DNA of 60,813 bases, from assembly GCA_963617965.1 (NCBI GenBank), contig CAVEQO010000012.1, positions 1 to 60,813 of the forward strand. Reading direction: 5' to 3'. The notes below the pieces were generated by a model, which made no database searches, was not told the DNA's origin, and saw only the letters and a program-made list of their open reading frames with translations. How positions within the stretch are numbered: position 1 is the first letter of the stretch; every line of letters begins with the position of its first letter. Below are positions 40,885 to 48,752 of this stretch, one piece after another. The translations under genes and the position numbers were made by a program. This DNA comes from UBA6382 sp963617965. Its GTDB lineage: Bacteria; Bacteroidota; Bacteroidia; Bacteroidales; Bacteroidaceae.

Positions 40885-43044
40885 ATGGATACTGTGTCGC
40901 GTTTTTTCTTGGCGGTGTTTTTCTTGTCAGCAATGTCGTCTGCCGGTCTGAGTGGTCAGACAAGGTGGACGGAGCTTGACAGGTGGGAATTCCGCAAGGC
41001 CGGCGAGTCCGGCTGGAGTGAGGTTGTCTTGCCGCATTCATGCAACGCTGCCGACGGGCAGAGTGCGCACTACTATCGTGGCTTGACATGTTACCGCACT
41101 GCCATTCGTCCATCGGGCAAGGAGCAGTTCCTCTACCTCATGGGGGCGGCCCAACGCTCGGTGGTGGCTGTCAACGGAAAGAAGATCTCCGAACACCGTG
41201 GGGGCTACACCCCCTATTGTGTCAGGCTTACCCCTTACCTTGCGGATGGCTACAACGAACTTACGGTGGAGTGCGACAACACGCTTGACCGCAACATGGC
41301 TCCGGTGAGCAGCGATTTCAATAAAAACAACGGACTCCACAACAAGGTGTGGCTGGTGGAAACGGGTGACGTGTTCTGCGATTTCGGGGCAATGGGTTAC
41401 GATGCTTTCCATGTCACTCCGCTCAACGTCAGCGCGCGGAAGGCTGACGTGGTTGTCAACACCGTGGTGCGCAACACTGCCGCCAAGGGCAGGCGGGTCA
41501 CGGTGGTGTTCAGAATCAAGGACGGGGAGGGACGCACCGTTGCCGTCAGGAAGAAGAAACTCGGTGTCGCGCCGCAGTCGGCGGCAGATGCCGAATGGCG
41601 CATGACCGTTGACCGCCCGCATCTGTGGAACGGGCTTGATGACCCGTATCTCTATGCGGCCGAGGTGCAGCTTTGGCAAGGGCGCGACATGATTGAGAGC
41701 AACGAAACGAAGTTCGGCATACGCAGCTATTCGCTCGACTCCCTGCGCGGTTTCATGCTCAACGGCAAACCCTATGCGTTGCGCGGTTTCAGTATGCATC
41801 AGGACTGGCAGGGCAGGGCATCTGCCGTTACTGATGCCCAAACGGACTGCGATTTCGGAATCATAAAGGAACTTGGGTGCAATGTGCTGCGCCTTGCCCA
41901 CTATCCCCACAACCGCCGTGTCTTCGACAAGTGCGACAGCCTGGGGCTTGTGGTGCAGACGGAAATACCGTGGGTCAACGAGTGCGGAAACGACACGTCC
42001 CTGTACAATCTTAAGGCGTATACCGAAAATCTCCATCTGCAGCTGAGGGAAATGATTGTGAACCACTACAATCACCCGTGTGTGGTGTTCTGGGGGCTGT
42101 GGAACGAACTTGGCAACATTGACGGCTCCAGACCGCAGGGAGCCAAACTTGACAAGGATGCAGTGCTGCGCACCACGGCGAGCCTCTATGCGCTGGCACA
42201 CAGTCTTGACTCTACCAGGAGCGTGGGCTTCGCCGATGCCAGTTTCGGACTGCGGACTCCGGAACTGCGGTACGGCGAGCACTTTGACTACTTCGCGTTC
42301 AATACCTACAACGGCTGGTACTCCAACACCAAGTCGCCCGAGGGGGCGGCTGGGTTCTCCAAGGTGCTGGAGCGGCTCTACGCCCGTGCGCCCTATGTGG
42401 CCATCACCGAATACGGATCAGGGGCGAACCCTCATTGCCACTCCGGCAATCCGGCCATTACCACCAGACCGTCGGTGGGCGGTGCGCGCCATGACGAAGA
42501 GTGGGGCAACATAGTGCACGAACGGCATCTGCAGACTCTGTGTGGCGCGGACCGCCTGCAGTTTTCCACTGGCTGGATATTGTTTGACTTTGCCGTGGGC
42601 GCGCGTCGTGAGGGCTATGTGGTCAACTCCAGCGACGGTCTGGACACCCGCACGGACAGTGCCTATATGTTTCTCAACGACAAGGGTATCGTGAGCCGTG
42701 ACCGCAAAGTCCGCAAAGACGCATTCTATCTCTACAAGTCATGCTGGAACAAAAGGGAACCGACTGTCTACATAACCTCAAGGCGGTATTCCGACCGACT
42801 TGAGGATACCGTATGCGTCAAGGTCTACAGCAATCTCCGCGACTTGACGCTGTACCACAACGGGCGTTTTGCGGAACAGCTCCACGGCTCCGGTGAACCG
42901 TCAGGGGTCATCTGGACGTTCCGTCCCGTTGCGTTTGAGAATGAAAGTGACGAGTTTGTGGTCACGGGCACTGACGGCGAAGGACGGAAATTTTCCGACA
43001 GGGTCGTATTCCGCCGTCTTGCCTCTCCGGGAGCGGGTGACTGA
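40885..43044 (+). CDS. Glycoside hydrolase family 2 protein
   Basis: 719 residues with a signal peptide (MDTVSRFFLAVFFLSAMSSAG). Domain order is GH2 sugar-binding jelly roll (about 28-160), immunoglobulin-like domain (about 175-285), TIM barrel (about 287-600), and a C-terminal beta domain. The acid/base Glu408 (FWGLWNELGN) and nucleophile Glu509 (VAITEYGSGA) are present. Likely a periplasmic beta-galactosidase or related exo-enzyme; specificity is not readable. It is a single gene with its own promoter and a very strong terminator, and no SusCD pair is nearby. Confidence 0.88.
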   Translation: MDTVSRFFLAVFFLSAMSSAGLSGQTRWTELDRWEFRKAGESGWSEVVLPHSCNAADGQSAHYYRGLTCYRTAIRPSGKEQFLYLMGAAQRSVVAVNGKKISEHRGGYTPYCVRLTPYLADGYNELTVECDNTLDRNMAPVSSDFNKNNGLHNKVWLVETGDVFCDFGAMGYDAFHVTPLNVSARKADVVVNTVVRNTAAKGRRVTVVFRIKDGEGRTVAVRKKKLGVAPQSAADAEWRMTVDRPHLWNGLDDPYLYAAEVQLWQGRDMIESNETKFGIRSYSLDSLRGFMLNGKPYALRGFSMHQDWQGRASAVTDAQTDCDFGIIKELGCNVLRLAHYPHNRRVFDKCDSLGLVVQTEIPWVNECGNDTSLYNLKAYTENLHLQLREMIVNHYNHPCVVFWGLWNELGNIDGSRPQGAKLDKDAVLRTTASLYALAHSLDSTRSVGFADASFGLRTPELRYGEHFDYFAFNTYNGWYSNTKSPEGAAGFSKVLERLYARAPYVAITEYGSGANPHCHSGNPAITTRPSVGGARHDEEWGNIVHERHLQTLCGADRLQFSTGWILFDFAVGARREGYVVNSSDGLDTRTDSAYMFLNDKGIVSRDRKVRKDAFYLYKSCWNKREPTVYITSRRYSDRLEDTVCVKVYSNLRDLTLYHNGRFAEQLHGSGEPSGVIWTFRPVAFENESDEFVVTGTDGEGRKFSDRVVFRRLASPGAGD

Positions 43045-43053
43045 CCCTGTGCC

Positions 43054-43109
43054 GTACGGAAAAAGCGGTCTGCAATGGGACGTTCCATTGCAGACCGCTT
43101 TTTCCGTAC
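43054..43109. terminator. 25-bp perfect hairpin terminator between convergent genes
   Basis: Positions 43054-43078 are the exact reverse complement of 43085-43109, with a 6-nt loop. The stem includes GGAAAAAGC and GCTTTTTCC, so it provides a U tract for either strand. It separates the GH2 gene (stop 43044) from the convergent ddh (stop 43126). Confidence 0.85.
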
Positions 43110-43125
43110 ATGGATCTCCGGCAGG

Positions 43126-44022
43126 CTACACCAGATGCCGTATGATTTCTTCCTTGTCGCCGGGCAGCATGTCTATCACCGGTATTTCTATCATGGTGTA
43201 GGCTCCGGGTTGCTGCTTGAGCGATGCGCGTGCCACGTTGACAAGCACCTGTGCGGTGAGGGCGGGGTTGTTGATGCTCATGTTGAACTCGAAATGCTGG
43301 TTGTGGGTCTCTCCGCTGACGCCCTTGCGCACGAGGTTCACTCCGTGCCCCACGTCGTTGAGCGCATCCACGCACGCCACCTGTTGCACGTGGGTCTCGT
43401 CGTTCACGAAATAGGGGTCTGCCTTGATTGCGGTTTCAACGGTCTTGAAGTCCGTTCCCTCCTCAAGTTCCACATAGACCATGCGGCGGTGTATGCCCGT
43501 ACCGGCTGGAATGGTCATCGACAGGGCGTCTTTCACTCCCTCTATGGCGCGTACGGCCACCGAGTGGCCCATGCTGCGGCCGGGACCGAAATTGGTGTAG
43601 GTGATGCCTTTCGGTGCAAGGCTCTCCATCAGGGTACGTACGATGGAGTCCGACCCCGGGTCCCATCCTGCCGAGATGATGCTTACTGCGCCGTGTTTCT
43701 TCGCTTCGCTGTCAAGCGAACGGCGGAGGTCAACGATGCTGGTGTGGATGTCAAAGGAGTCGACTGTATTGATGCCCAGTGCAAGGCATTCCTTGGCGTA
43801 TTCCTCCACTTTGCGGGTCGGGGTGGCGAGTATGGCCACCTGCACTCCGCTGAGTTCCCTGATGCTTTTCACTACCTGGTATCCGGCAAGCTCTGCCGGT
43901 TTGTTTTCGGTGTTGCGCCTTACAATGCCGGCGCATTCCATGTCGGCGGACGCTTCTATCGCCTGCAGGGCATACCGCCCGATGTTTCCGTAGCCGATAA
44001 TGGCTGTTCTGGTTTTTGTCAT
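43126..44022 (-). CDS. ddh: Meso-diaminopimelate D-dehydrogenase
   Basis: 298 residues. NADP-binding start TAIIGYGNIGRYALQAI, then VAILATPTRKVEEYA, TVDSFDIHT, IISAGWDPGSDSIVRTL and FGPGRSMGHSVA, the standard Ddh set. It converts tetrahydrodipicolinate directly to meso-diaminopimelate for lysine and peptidoglycan. The ATG at 44022 (MTKTRTAIIG) lies 13 nt after the helicase stop, so it is co-transcribed with that gene. Confidence 0.93.
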   Translation of the reverse strand: MTKTRTAIIGYGNIGRYALQAIEASADMECAGIVRRNTENKPAELAGYQVVKSIRELSGVQVAILATPTRKVEEYAKECLALGINTVDSFDIHTSIVDLRRSLDSEAKKHGAVSIISAGWDPGSDSIVRTLMESLAPKGITYTNFGPGRSMGHSVAVRAIEGVKDALSMTIPAGTGIHRRMVYVELEEGTDFKTVETAIKADPYFVNDETHVQQVACVDALNDVGHGVNLVRKGVSGETHNQHFEFNMSINNPALTAQVLVNVARASLKQQPGAYTMIEIPVIDMLPGDKEEIIRHLV

Positions 44023-44035
44023 GGTGAATTTGTTT

Positions 44036-46249
44036 TTAGTTGTTGTTGTCATATTCCATTACTGCCTTTATTTCCAGATAGGTTATCTCGGGAGGCAGTG
44101 TGTCTTTGGTTTCTTTCAGCCGCGGTGTCATATCCGGCCGGTGCAGGGCTTTGCGCACGAGAACTTGGTGCTGCGGACTGACGATGTCGTTGATGTCGAT
44201 CTCGTGTTCCCCTACGAGCCTTGCGATATGGCCTTCAATGCTTGCTGTCTTGAGGTTGCGCCGGGCTGCTATCTCTTTCACCGACAGTCCCTGGCGGTAG
44301 AGCTGCAGGGTTATGCGGTGGCTCGGCTGTTTGTCTTTCTTGTCGGCAGTATGTTTCCCCTTTTCTTTCACCGTCTTTTTTTCTTTCACCGTCTCTGCCG
44401 CATTGCCGGTCTCGGAATGCCCGTTGCGGAGTATTTTGTCCAGACTGACCGTCTCCGCCATGGCCTTGCTGTTGAGAAACGACTTTACGGTCATGCCCTC
44501 TTCGGATGCGGTATACAGCGTGCTTACCTTTATCTTGACGGCAAGGGCGAGCTGTTTCTGTGCGTTGGCGAACTGCTTTTGTGCCTGTTTGTTGCTGAAA
44601 GCCGTGCCGTAAACTTCAAGCAGCGGTGTGATGTTGTCGCATATCTGTGAGAGAAAATACTGCGCCGCAGCCTTGACACGCTTTTGCAGCGACTCGTCGG
44701 CAGAGGGGTTGCCGCTCTCCGCAAGGGCTGTGTATTGCCGGGCGAAGCGGCGGCTGTAGCCGGGCATTTCGGTGCGGAACAGCAGTTCGGCCTTTTCAAG
44801 TGTGCCCACAAAGTCGCTCTGTAGCATAAACGCATGGCGTTTGACTACCTCCAGCAGCCGGGCGAGAGCCTGGCTCAGTCCGGCGAAGCTGAACAGCTCG
44901 TCAAGCATCGCCGTGAAATAGTGCTGTCTGAACGTCGGCAGCTGTACCCGGCTGTCGGCGGAGTCGGTCAGTGCCCGGCTTATGTAGTGTTCCACGTGGG
45001 GATCGCATATCACGGAACTTCTGGTGAGCGAACGGCTCAGCACCAGTCCCCGGAGCGATCTGCAGCGGCTCAGTGCCACATAGGTTTGCCCGTGCGCAAA
45101 CGAATGGCTCACGTCAATCACGGCACGGTCAAAGGTAAGCCCTTGGCTTTTGTGGATGGTGATGGCCCAGGCCAGTCTCAGCGGAATCTGGCAGAAAGTG
45201 CCGTCGGATATCTCGCGCAGCTCGCCGGTGGCGGTGTCAAGCTCATAGCGGGTGTTGGTCCATTCTGTTGCCGAAACGGTTATGGGGGCCGGACTGTCCT
45301 TGCATTCCACTGTCACCGTGTCACAGGTGAATCCGGTTACCTTGCCGATCTTCCCGTTGTAGTATTCGTGCCGTCCGGTAGTGTCGTTTTTTATGAACAT
45401 CACCTGGGCCCCGGTGCGCAGGGTGATGCACACATCGGCTGGATATGAGCTTTCGGGAAAGTTGCCGCTTATGCTGGCGGTGAATTTCTGTGTATTGCCG
45501 CCAAGCCGGGCAAGCCTGCTGCTGTTGTAGGCGTTCGCCGTGCTGTTGTGCGTGGTGAGGAAAATCCACTCCTCGTCTTCGGGAATTTCAAAATCCGGAC
45601 GGCAGCACCTGTTCAGAAGTCCTATGGAGGCGTCGCTGAGTGTGTTGGTCCTGATTTGCGAAAGCAGGCTGATGAACTGCGGATCGGCCTGCCGGTAGAC
45701 TTGCTTCAGTTCTATGGTGACAAACGATGCCTGTTGCATGACTTTGGCGGAGAAGAAATACGGTGTGTCATACCGGGTCTTGAGTATCTCCCACTCGTCA
45801 TCCCTGGCCACGGGCGCAAGTTGCCTCAGGTCGCCGATAAACAGCATCTGCACACCGCCGAAGGGCTTGCTGCGGTCACGGTAGGAGCGGAGCGTGAAGT
45901 CTATCGCGTCAAGCAGGTCACACCTCACCATGCTTATCTCGTCAATCACCAGAAGGTCAAGCGTGCGCAGTATGTCTTTTTTCCGGTCGCTCATGCGATA
46001 GCGGTTCCTGCGGCTGTCTGGCGTGAACAGCCCGGGTGCAATCTGGAAGAACGAGTGGATGGTCACCCCGCCGGCGTTGATCGCCGCCACACCCGTCGGA
46101 GCTACGACTGCCATCCGTTTGGGCGGCGTTTCCTTAAGGCTGCGCAGGAATGTTGTCTTTCCCGTACCGGCCTTTCCGGTCAGAAAAACGTTCTGTCCGG
46201 TGAACTCGATGTACTGGCGCGCAAGTTCTGTTTCCGGGTTTGATGTCAT
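44036..46249 (-). CDS. PIF1-like SF1 DNA helicase with C-terminal helix-turn-helix
   Basis: 737 residues. Walker A GKAGTGKTT (25-33), then VVAPTGVAAINAGGVTIHSF, Walker B LLVIDEISMV, FIGDLRQLAPV, and AWAITIHKSQGLTFDRAVID with YVALSRCRSL, the order of the PIF1/RecD2 type. After a lysine-rich linker (VKEKKTVKEKGKH) comes a C-terminal winged or HTH_40-like segment (QGLSVKEIAARRNLKTASIE). The ATG at 46249 follows the family. It probably resolves G-quadruplexes or R-loops. Pairing with ddh in one transcript seems fortuitous. Confidence 0.9.
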   Translation of the reverse strand: MTSNPETELARQYIEFTGQNVFLTGKAGTGKTTFLRSLKETPPKRMAVVAPTGVAAINAGGVTIHSFFQIAPGLFTPDSRRNRYRMSDRKKDILRTLDLLVIDEISMVRCDLLDAIDFTLRSYRDRSKPFGGVQMLFIGDLRQLAPVARDDEWEILKTRYDTPYFFSAKVMQQASFVTIELKQVYRQADPQFISLLSQIRTNTLSDASIGLLNRCCRPDFEIPEDEEWIFLTTHNSTANAYNSSRLARLGGNTQKFTASISGNFPESSYPADVCITLRTGAQVMFIKNDTTGRHEYYNGKIGKVTGFTCDTVTVECKDSPAPITVSATEWTNTRYELDTATGELREISDGTFCQIPLRLAWAITIHKSQGLTFDRAVIDVSHSFAHGQTYVALSRCRSLRGLVLSRSLTRSSVICDPHVEHYISRALTDSADSRVQLPTFRQHYFTAMLDELFSFAGLSQALARLLEVVKRHAFMLQSDFVGTLEKAELLFRTEMPGYSRRFARQYTALAESGNPSADESLQKRVKAAAQYFLSQICDNITPLLEVYGTAFSNKQAQKQFANAQKQLALAVKIKVSTLYTASEEGMTVKSFLNSKAMAETVSLDKILRNGHSETGNAAETVKEKKTVKEKGKHTADKKDKQPSHRITLQLYRQGLSVKEIAARRNLKTASIEGHIARLVGEHEIDINDIVSPQHQVLVRKALHRPDMTPRLKETKDTLPPEITYLEIKAVMEYDNNN

Positions 46250-46385
46250 GTTGAGAAAAGACGTGAATTGGGCATCACTACGTAACAAGGCGTGTTATAT
46301 TGTCAGATACTCAAAGTCTGTTTTTATAGAGTAAGGCAGATGTTCCCCTGATAAATATAAAAAAAGAACGCCTGTTTTATTAAAG

Positions 46386-46393
46386 CAAAGTTA
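46386..46393 (-). promoter_or_regulatory. -7 box candidate for the helicase-ddh operon
   Basis: The minus strand reads TAACTTTG about 137 nt upstream of the ATG at 46249. A second -7-like TACATTTG lies at 46467-46474. Neither has a well-spaced TTTG. Confidence 0.4.
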
Positions 46394-46592
46394 TTGCAAA
46401 AATGTTTTTTTATGCCATCGTAAAGGTTAAAAAAGTCAATCCTGGCTATTTATAAACATGTTTGTTCAAATGTAAGGTAACAATCAAAGAAAAATGTAAT
46501 ATTGAAATGTTAAAAGGTCAGATGTCGTTTGTTTAAAAAATAGATGTTTGCCGGCGCTTTCCCTTTTTACTGTCATTTAACTAAAAACGCAC
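46394..46592. other. AT-rich gene-free spacer
   Basis: No reading frame is supported. The DNA is rich in A and T runs between the helicase promoter and the palindrome at 46593. Apart from a possible second helicase promoter at 46467-46474, I see nothing specific. Confidence 0.5.
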
Positions 46593-46618
46593 GGTGGGCG
46601 AGACGCCCGACCTCCTAC
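46593..46618. repeat. Short palindromic repeat, left copy
   Basis: GGTGGGCG pairs with CGCCCGACC around AGA (one bulge). Positions 46602-46618 are the exact reverse complement of 48595-48611 (17 bp). Together the two copies bracket the peptide-fimbrillin gene pair in opposite orientations. Confidence 0.6.
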
Positions 46619-46622
46619 CTAA

Positions 46623-46664
46623 AAGGGTTGCATCCGCCGTTCTTTACGACTGGATGCAACCCTT
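46623..46664 (-). terminator. Intrinsic terminator of the fimbrillin gene
   Basis: AAGGGTTGCATCC (46623-46635) pairs perfectly with GGATGCAACCCTT (46652-46664). On the minus strand the stem is followed by TTTT. It lies 42 nt past the fimbrillin stop. Confidence 0.75.
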
Positions 46665-46705
46665 GAAAACTCATTGTCCTTATGAAGGGAATTCCCCGAC
46701 CGCTT

Positions 46706-48220
46706 TTATTCTGAGGTGGAGGGTTTCACTACAACAGGACGAGCAGCACAGCCCAAATAATACTCAATGTCCCAGTATTTATGCTCCGAGGGCTTAAAGT
46801 AGAAGCGTCCGCCCCTTTCTGATGCAGTGCCGCGTGACTTCAACAAATAATAGCCTTGATCAGAAGAGTTCATCAACGAAGTACCGTTGTAGTAGCCCGT
46901 AGAGGGGAGAAATATGGAAGCTCCTGTTGTAGTATTTGCCACAGCATACCCACTACCAGAATATGTCCACGTGCAGTTGCTGTTGAGTGCATTAAACTCG
47001 GTTGTTGTCGCCAGGCGGCAACCGGAGCCCCAATGAACAGTAGCGGGATCGTTCTCTGCGTCAAGCTGCGTCAAGCTGCTGCTGTTGAAATACTTTCCGT
47101 AAATCGTGGAATTATAGCTATTTGCAGAATAGTTTGTCTTCGTGGTTGTCTCGCCCCAAGCAAAATGGTAGCCGACTTCGGTGTTGTCAGTTGCGCCAAC
47201 ATTCATCGTAGCCCAAAGGACATCCAGGCCGAGATCGACGAACTCGTGGCCGTTGATTATGTAGGTGTAGTCGCCAGTCTTCTCGATATATCTGAGGTTT
47301 CCCTCGCTGTCGGTGGTGAGGGAGATGGCAGTGACATCACGGCGGGCGATGGTGAGGCTGCCGTAGTTCACCGTCTGTTCCACGGTTCCGCTTGCGTCGG
47401 CAACCGTTATCGTCAGGTTGGTGTACGTGCCTGTTGCCAAGGGCAGGAAGAAGACGCCTACGCTGCCTGTCGTCACGCCGCTGAAGCCGAACGTCACCGT
47501 CTTGTCCGCAGCCGCCGTTGCGGTGGCAGTGGTTATGGCGGGCTCCGTCGCCGACATGTCCTCTACGGTGAAGTCACCCGAGAGTTTCTGGTCGGCAGTG
47601 ACGGTGAGCGTGCCTTCCGCTACGGGCATCTGGTCGATGCGTATCACCGCCACACCGCCGAGTATCTTGAACGCCACCTTGCTGTCCGTGATTGTGCCGA
47701 GCATCGGTATGTTCGTCTGCGTGGTGCGGTAGGTGGTGCTGCCGTTTTCGGTCTTGGAGAAGATACCGCTCTCCACTGTCATGTATGTGTATGCGGCAGG
47801 GAGGTTGTACGTGAGCTTCGTCCCCGTGCTTGTGTCAAACTTGTGCGCGGCGTTGTAGGGATAGACCGCGTATGTGCCGACGCTCCCTGTCAGCTCGCCC
47901 TCGAACGTTGCCGAGGTTCTGTCATTGCTTTTCACCTTGAACTCCGCCTGGCCGTATGTGCCGCCATTATTGGTCTGCACGAGTATCTCGTCGTTGTCCT
48001 GCCAGTAGAACGTTGCGGCGGTGTTGTCTTTCCTTGTCAGTCCCACGCGCATCTTCCCCGCTGCGGGCTTCTCCCCGTCGGGCTCTGGTGTGGAGGCTGT
48101 CAGTGTCACCGTGCGTGCCGCGCCGTCAGGAGCGGTGTCCGTTCCCTGCGCGTCGTCGTTTGTGCATGAGGTGGCTGCTGCCAGAGCCAGAGCCGCAAAA
48201 AGCATGTAATTCCTTTTCAT
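46706..48220 (-). CDS. Fimbrillin-family lipoprotein with FISUMP-like C-terminal domain
   Basis: 504 residues. Lipoprotein signal peptide with lipobox AATSC (MKRNYMLFAALALAAATSC). Residues about 30-310 have fimbrillin features (FYWQDNDEILVQTNNGG, SVGTYAVYPYNAAHKFD, FFLPLATGTYTNLTITV, then DVTAISL). Residues about 325-500 begin HEFVDLGLDVLWATMNVGA and YHFAWGETT, then WGSGCRLATTTEFNAL: the lectin-like FISUMP/DUF1566-type pattern. The product is probably surface-exposed, either a pilus tip or an adhesin. It follows a small peptide gene by 34 nt, and its expression may be phase-variable (see the promoter region). Confidence 0.8.
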   Translation of the reverse strand: MKRNYMLFAALALAAATSCTNDDAQGTDTAPDGAARTVTLTASTPEPDGEKPAAGKMRVGLTRKDNTAATFYWQDNDEILVQTNNGGTYGQAEFKVKSNDRTSATFEGELTGSVGTYAVYPYNAAHKFDTSTGTKLTYNLPAAYTYMTVESGIFSKTENGSTTYRTTQTNIPMLGTITDSKVAFKILGGVAVIRIDQMPVAEGTLTVTADQKLSGDFTVEDMSATEPAITTATATAAADKTVTFGFSGVTTGSVGVFFLPLATGTYTNLTITVADASGTVEQTVNYGSLTIARRDVTAISLTTDSEGNLRYIEKTGDYTYIINGHEFVDLGLDVLWATMNVGATDNTEVGYHFAWGETTTKTNYSANSYNSTIYGKYFNSSSLTQLDAENDPATVHWGSGCRLATTTEFNALNSNCTWTYSGSGYAVANTTTGASIFLPSTGYYNGTSLMNSSDQGYYLLKSRGTASERGGRFYFKPSEHKYWDIEYYLGCAARPVVVKPSTSE

Positions 48221-48254
48221 GTCCGTGTTACTTCAAATAATGTAGTTGTTGTGC

Positions 48255-48413
48255 TCATTCCCACTCATTGTCAAAACTGTTCAGATTTGCATCTTCGTCG
48301 AAACTGTCACTGTTTGTTTCCTGCACACTGCCTGTGAGCAGGGAGTTGCGCGTGTCTATCGACAACACCTCGATTGAGGGTGCCTCATAATGTCTCTTCT
48401 CGTTCATATTCAT
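48255..48413 (-). CDS. Short peptide of the fimbrillin-associated type
   Basis: About 52 residues (start ATG 48413 or 48407). It has the pattern seen in many tiny Bacteroidota proteins: a Tyr-x-x-Pro stretch (RHYEAPSIEVLSID), then SLLTGSVQE, then an Asp/Asn-rich tail (SFDEDANLNSFDNEWE). No signal peptide or Cys. It sits 34 nt upstream of the fimbrillin gene and has a Bacteroidota promoter. The role is unknown; a regulatory or processed peptide is possible, and I see no modification enzyme nearby. Confidence 0.6.
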   Translation of the reverse strand: MNMNEKRHYEAPSIEVLSIDTRNSLLTGSVQETNSDSFDEDANLNSFDNEWE

Positions 48414-48490
48414 AAAACTATATTTGCTATTCTTGTTGTTCCTGTTTGTCTGCAAACGTGCATAACGGGCAGGTAATGGTAATTGCCGCG

Positions 48491-48498
48491 CAAAAGTA
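48491..48498 (-). promoter_or_regulatory. -7 box of the peptide-fimbrillin operon
   Basis: The minus strand reads TACTTTTG, about 78 nt upstream of the peptide ATG at 48413. The position where a -33 TTTG should lie (about 48518-48522) is occupied by a homopolymer run of nine G. Confidence 0.5.
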
Positions 48499-48515
48499 CG
48501 GAATTTCGCTAACTA

Positions 48516-48524
48516 CCCCCCCCC
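48516..48524 (-). repeat. Homopolymer G9 tract in the fimbrillin promoter
   Basis: Nine C on the plus strand (nine G on the transcribed strand), 18-26 nt upstream of the -7 box. Length changes by slippage would alter the distance between the -7 box and anything bound at the tandem repeats at 48530-48569. Confidence 0.7.
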
Positions 48525-48529
48525 TCTTA

Positions 48530-48569
48530 TTAACTTAGTTTAACCAAGTTTAACTAAGCTTAACCAAGA
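48530..48569. repeat. Four degenerate 10-bp tandem repeats upstream of the fimbrillin promoter
   Basis: TTAACTTAGT, TTAACCAAGT, TTAACTAAGC and TTAACCAAGA follow one another without gaps. The unit length equals about one helical turn, so copies face the same side of the DNA. This looks like a protein-binding array. Confidence 0.65.
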
Positions 48570-48594
48570 GGGACGGTAAAAGCAATGCGCATAA

Positions 48595-48621
48595 GTAGGA
48601 GGTCGGGCGTCCCCGCCCGAC
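48595..48621. repeat. Short palindromic repeat, right copy (inverted)
   Basis: GTCGGGCG (48602-48609) pairs with CGCCCGAC (48614-48621). Positions 48595-48611 are the reverse complement of 46602-46618. The rest of 48622-48752 shows no gene or signal I can name. Confidence 0.6.
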
Positions 48622-48752
48622 AACAACATCCAAACAAACGCAAACAGGGACAGTGCCGTGTTCCGGCGCATATTCTACGCACCTACAAGGCGGGGTGGAT
48701 GATCGGGATTTTCTTCCGGCTTTCGGAAACGACGCACCCGCCCGCTGCCGGA

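Noticed and set aside
47060..47092. Short direct repeat in the fimbrillin gene (about 10 bp, twice)
   Set aside because: It encodes a low-complexity Ser/Leu stretch, is not a whole number of codons, and the frame stays open; likely chance.
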